Positions 61,242 to 64,000 of a DNA stretch of 64,000 nucleotides are shown here, piece by piece. Position 1 is the first letter of the stretch; each line of letters starts with the position of its first letter. The notes under the pieces are model-generated. The model had not been told where the DNA came from. It saw only the letters and a program-made list of their open reading frames with translations, and made no database searches. Source of the stretch: Streptomyces deccanensis (GTDB taxonomy: Bacteria; Actinomycetota; Actinomycetes; Streptomycetales; Streptomycetaceae); NCBI RefSeq assembly GCF_022385335.1, contig NZ_CP092431.1:8246001-8310000 (forward strand), in the 5' to 3' direction. The translations under genes were made by a program, and so were the position numbers.

Positions 61242-61974
61242 TCAGGAGACTGTGAAGTCCTTGAACTCCGCGATCCCACTGCTGGTCCAGCAGTTCGCCG
61301 CATGAAGACCTCCACGTCCTGGGCGTGGTCGGCGCCGCCCAGCGTGGCCGTGCCGATGGTGGTCCAGGTCGCGTCGTCGGCGCTGGCCTCGCCCGTGTAG
61401 GCGCAGCCGGCGCGGGTCAGGCGCAAAAACACTGGTGCGGCGAAGGAACCGGCCAGCCTGATCGACTCGAACATCCGGTCCTGACCGGAGTCCCAGGCCA
61501 GTACTGGTTGGACAGCACCTGCCGGGCGGCATCGGCCAGGTCGTAGCAGCACGCCGAGTTGTCGCGCAGTGCGGGCGCCACCTGATGGGACTCGGTCAGG
61601 GCCAGGTCGAAGGCGGCGGTGTCGTGGCGGTTCGCCTCCGGTCCCCAGGCCGCCGCCTTGTTCGCGCCCAGGCTCGGACGGGCCCCGAACAGCCCGTCGG
61701 GTGCCTTGCTCCAGCCGTCGGCGCGGGTCATGCCGTACGCCGTGTCGCCGATGGTCTTCCCGTGGTTGTTGTCAGCGTGCCTTCGGCATCGCGACGATGC
61801 CAGCCGGGGCGCTGTTGTCCTTGTCCCGCCTACTTCGGGTACTGCTCCACCCAGTCCGGGGCGTTGGGTCCCATCGAGGTGTCGGTCACGGTGAGGACTT
61901 GTCCGGTCGAGCATGTGCGGAGCCAGATGGCGAGGGCTGCGGCGTGGCCTCGCGTGCGCTCTGCACGCGGTCAT
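61242..61974 (-). pseudogene. Remnant of an alpha-N-acetylglucosaminidase (GH89) with a C-terminal lectin-like domain
   Basis: Reading the minus strand across frames gives GH89-type segments in the right order: DTAYGMTRADGWSKAPDGLF, GARPSLGANKAAAWGPEANR, HDTAAFDLALTESHQVAPAL and CYDLADAARQVLSN. In another frame follow ESIRLAGSFAAPVFLRLTRA and GEASADDATWTTIGTATL (a concanavalin-like C-terminal domain), then, after a further shift, SSGIAEFKDFTVS and a stop at 61242. The catalytic part is missing. At least two frameshifts and a 5' deletion make it non-functional. Confidence 0.7.
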
Positions 61975-62062
61975 CCTGTGGGCCCAATGTCACTGCGGAT
62001 ACATACAGTTGGTCCGCCGACCGCGCCGTGCGGCCGGAGCCCTACCCGAAGGAGCCCCTGAA

Positions 62063-63373
62063 GTGCGTATAGGAAGACGTGCGGCGGGTGTCGCGCTGGT
62101 CTTGGCGACCGCGTCATTAAATCTACTCGGTGCCCCCGGCACGGCAGCGGCACAGTCCCAGGGCGGCATCGTTTTGCCCGTGCGGTCGCACTGGCAGACC
62201 CTCGCCGACAGCCGCCACGTATACGTCAGCGCGCCCGGCGACGACGCGGTGCTGGCCACCGACCACGACGGGCAGGTCGTGAAGAAGGTGGAGGGGCTCG
62301 ACGGGGCGCGTGGCATGGCCGAGTCGGCCGACGGGTCCACCCTGTACGTGGCACTCCCGAACGCTGACGCGATCTCCGTCATCGACACCGCAACCTTGAC
62401 GGAGAAGCGGCGCATCTCTACCGGGGCCGGCACCGAACCGGAGACGCTCGCCCTCGCTGGCGGCCGGCTGTTCTTCGGCTACCAGGCCACCGTCTTCGAC
62501 GCCGGCATTGGGTCGGTCGCCATCGCCGAGGCGACCCCGACCGTCAGCCTGGACGACAACCCTGTCTGGTACGGAAAGCCGCGACTCGCCTCGTCGCCGG
62601 GCGCGCCCGACCGCCTCGTCGCTGCTGAGAGCCAGGGCGCGCTGGGCATGCGCGTGTACGACGTGGGCTCCGGCACGCTCAAGGAGACCGCCTACAGCGA
62701 CGCCGTCGCCGATGTCGAGGACGTCGCGGTGACGCCGGACGGCAGCAGTGTGATCACCGCGAACGGCTCCAATTACTACCACCAGCGGTGGCGCCTGTCG
62801 GACCTGACGGAGGAGGCGCAGTACGACACCGGCCCCTACCCCAACTCCGTCGCCGTCGACTCCCACGGCACGGTTGCCGCGGGGATTGTGGCGGGAGGGG
62901 AGTGGGACGTCTACCTCTACCGCCTGGGAGAGACCGCCGCGTACCGCACGGTCGCGTTGTCGCCGGGGTACGCGGATCTCCTCGACCGAGGCGTGGCCTG
63001 GGCGCCCGACGGCAACAGACTGTTCACCACCCGCTTCCCCTACTCGGGCGATGTCGTTCTCGACATCGTCACCGACGTCGCCAAGGCATCCAGCACGATC
63101 ACTGTGTCCGCCCCGCCGACGAATCCCGTTGGCACGCCGGTCACCGTGACGGGGAAATTGACCTCGCTGCTCCCCTTCCCTAAGCACAGAGCGGTCACGG
63201 TGACGCGCGACGGTGTGGAACTGCCGGACGTGAAGGTCCGACGGGACGGCACTTTCAGCTTCAGTGACCTCCCGCCCGACTGGAACACCTACCCCCACTA
63301 CACGGTCACCTACGCGGGCGACGCCCGGCATGTGCCCGGCACGGCGACCGCCATGGTCGAGTTCGTCGGCTGA
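62063..63373 (+). CDS. Secreted YncE-like beta-propeller protein
   Basis: 436 aa from GTG 62063 (GAAGGAG upstream). A signal peptide ends near AQSQGG after GTAAA (about residue 33). Residues about 40-345 repeat the 7-bladed propeller pattern: STLYVALPNADAISVIDTAT, DVEDVAVTPDGSSVITANG, YPNSVAVDSHGTVAAGI and RGVAWAPDGNRLFTTRF. From about 350 to the end an Ig-like domain (SSTITVSAPPTNPVGTPVTV, VTVTRDGVELPDVKV) closes the chain. Probably an exported binding or matrix protein; no enzymatic motif. The strong terminator at 63408 follows. Confidence 0.78.
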   Translation: MRIGRRAAGVALVLATASLNLLGAPGTAAAQSQGGIVLPVRSHWQTLADSRHVYVSAPGDDAVLATDHDGQVVKKVEGLDGARGMAESADGSTLYVALPNADAISVIDTATLTEKRRISTGAGTEPETLALAGGRLFFGYQATVFDAGIGSVAIAEATPTVSLDDNPVWYGKPRLASSPGAPDRLVAAESQGALGMRVYDVGSGTLKETAYSDAVADVEDVAVTPDGSSVITANGSNYYHQRWRLSDLTEEAQYDTGPYPNSVAVDSHGTVAAGIVAGGEWDVYLYRLGETAAYRTVALSPGYADLLDRGVAWAPDGNRLFTTRFPYSGDVVLDIVTDVAKASSTITVSAPPTNPVGTPVTVTGKLTSLLPFPKHRAVTVTRDGVELPDVKVRRDGTFSFSDLPPDWNTYPHYTVTYAGDARHVPGTATAMVEFVG

Positions 63374-63407
63374 CCAGGTCGGGCAGTTCGTCCGAGTCCG
63401 TCGCAAC

Positions 63408-63445
63408 GGGTGGGGCCAGTGTCTCGGAGGACACTGGCCCCACCC
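63408..63445. terminator. Strong hairpin terminator after the beta-propeller gene
   Basis: GGGTGGGGCCAGTGTC (63408-63423) pairs perfectly with GACACTGGCCCCACCC (63430-63445), a 16-bp stem with a 6-base loop, between convergent genes. Confidence 0.85.
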
Positions 63446-63589
63446 CGCGCCGGCGTACCGGATGTATTGGCCCAACGGAACCGGATCCGCGCCCAAGGCC
63501 GGACTCTCCGCCAGCTAGGAACTCGGTATATCGGGATGAATGGATGAACGTCGACCGGGGCGCTGTGCGGGCGACGGAGATGTCGGCGC

Positions 63590-64000
63590 CTAGCTGGGCG
63601 AATCGCCAGTTGGGCGCCCACTCCAAGAGCCCTGGGGCAGCGCTGGGTTCGGAGTGATGAACACCGCGAGGCAGCGGAACTCGCTATTCGGGCCATCCAG
63701 TTGGGTGTATGGACGCCAGGTGAGCATGTAGGCGCCCCGCAGCACTCGGGTGTTGTCCGGGAAGGAACCGCCGGCCCACAGCAAGGTGCCGCTCAGTTCC
63801 CGGCCGTGGTGGATCCGGAACTCCTCGTCCCTGGTGGGCATCCTGCGTTGCCTGGGGCGCCACAGGGCGGTCTCGTTTGTGATGAGTAGGGCCAGCCCGT
63901 TCTGGTCCTCGCGGTCGCAGAAGCGTTCCAGCCTTCCTACGTCCCGCAGGAAGTCCCTACGCGCGACGTCCGGCGCGTTGTGTCCGCGCAAGGCGTACTC
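63590..64000 (-). CDS. 3' part of a hypothetical protein (5' outside window)
   Basis: An open frame runs from the right edge to a stop at 63590 and gives 136 residues: (E)YALRGHNAPDVARRDFLRD, VGRLERFCDREDQNGLALLI, EEFRIHHGRELSGTLLWAGG, YMLTWRPYTQLDGPNSEFR and CLAVFITP. The sequence looks like a real conserved protein with an alpha/beta fold. I recall similar Streptomyces proteins only as hypothetical. The context to the right is needed for any call. Confidence 0.6.
   Translation of the reverse strand, partial: EYALRGHNAPDVARRDFLRDVGRLERFCDREDQNGLALLITNETALWRPRQRRMPTRDEEFRIHHGRELSGTLLWAGGSFPDNTRVLRGAYMLTWRPYTQLDGPNSEFRCLAVFITPNPALPQGSWSGRPTGDSPS

Overview
The window is high-GC actinomycete chromosome, almost certainly Streptomyces. 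The evidence is a very strong G/C third-position bias, GTG starts, a rheA/hsp18 pair with its known operator type, PucR and MmyB-type regulators, and an intergenic hairpin followed by a GC-rich tail that recurs across Streptomyces genomes. I see no rRNA, tRNA or CRISPR array.

Layout. 0-4 kb: tail of a Gly/Lys-rich gene, a HemK-like methyltransferase, rheA divergent from hsp18, a DUF2267 gene and a GNAT acetyltransferase. 4.2-9.0 kb: a compact operon of three PLP enzymes from three different folds (Y4yA-like fold III; cysteine-synthase-like fold II fused to a rhodanese; SufS-like fold I) plus a SAM methyltransferase. It looks like an uncharacterised sulfur/amino-acid biosynthetic pathway and is my best candidate for something undescribed. 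9.2-12.1 kb: modABC on the minus strand. 12.2-14.2 kb: an MmyB regulator divergent from an SDR. 14.2-19.4 kb: a minus-strand acyl-CoA-type operon (SDR, saccharopine-dehydrogenase-like protein, acyl-CoA ligase, decayed thiolase) with a divergent TetR gene and three phased boxes between them. 19.5-22.5 kb: a large secreted multidomain glycoside hydrolase. 23.0-23.7 kb: a membrane-anchored Mrr nuclease. 24.1-28.9 kb: a two-component system, a tandem-repeat tract and an MMPL transporter.

28.9-38.7 kb is a scarred accessory zone: a DHA2 exporter with its TetR, an IS3 remnant, TetR/aldo-keto reductase, isochorismatase and SnoaL-like genes, and at least four broken genes. 38.8-60.3 kb is a catabolic island. 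Two paralogous PucR regulators and one LysR regulator accompany a class III aminotransferase, a tartrate/malate-type dehydrogenase, two FAD amine oxidases, a HAD-II dehalogenase, a polar amino-acid ABC importer, an aldehyde dehydrogenase and a 2-hydroxyacid dehydrogenase. A converging minus-strand operon holds a four-carbon-acid sugar kinase, a class II aldolase, an Asp/Glu-racemase-like enzyme, a hydroxypyruvate isomerase and a cupin. A LysR-type inverted repeat (TATA half-sites with a 9-bp spacer) lies before both the dehydrogenase and the minus-strand operon, so the two arms are probably one regulon. The minus operon now begins with only the C-terminus of an aspartase. 60.3-64 kb: decayed sequence including a GH89 remnant, a secreted beta-propeller protein and the 3' part of an unknown gene.

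All assignments come from reading motifs and translated sequence; no database search was run.
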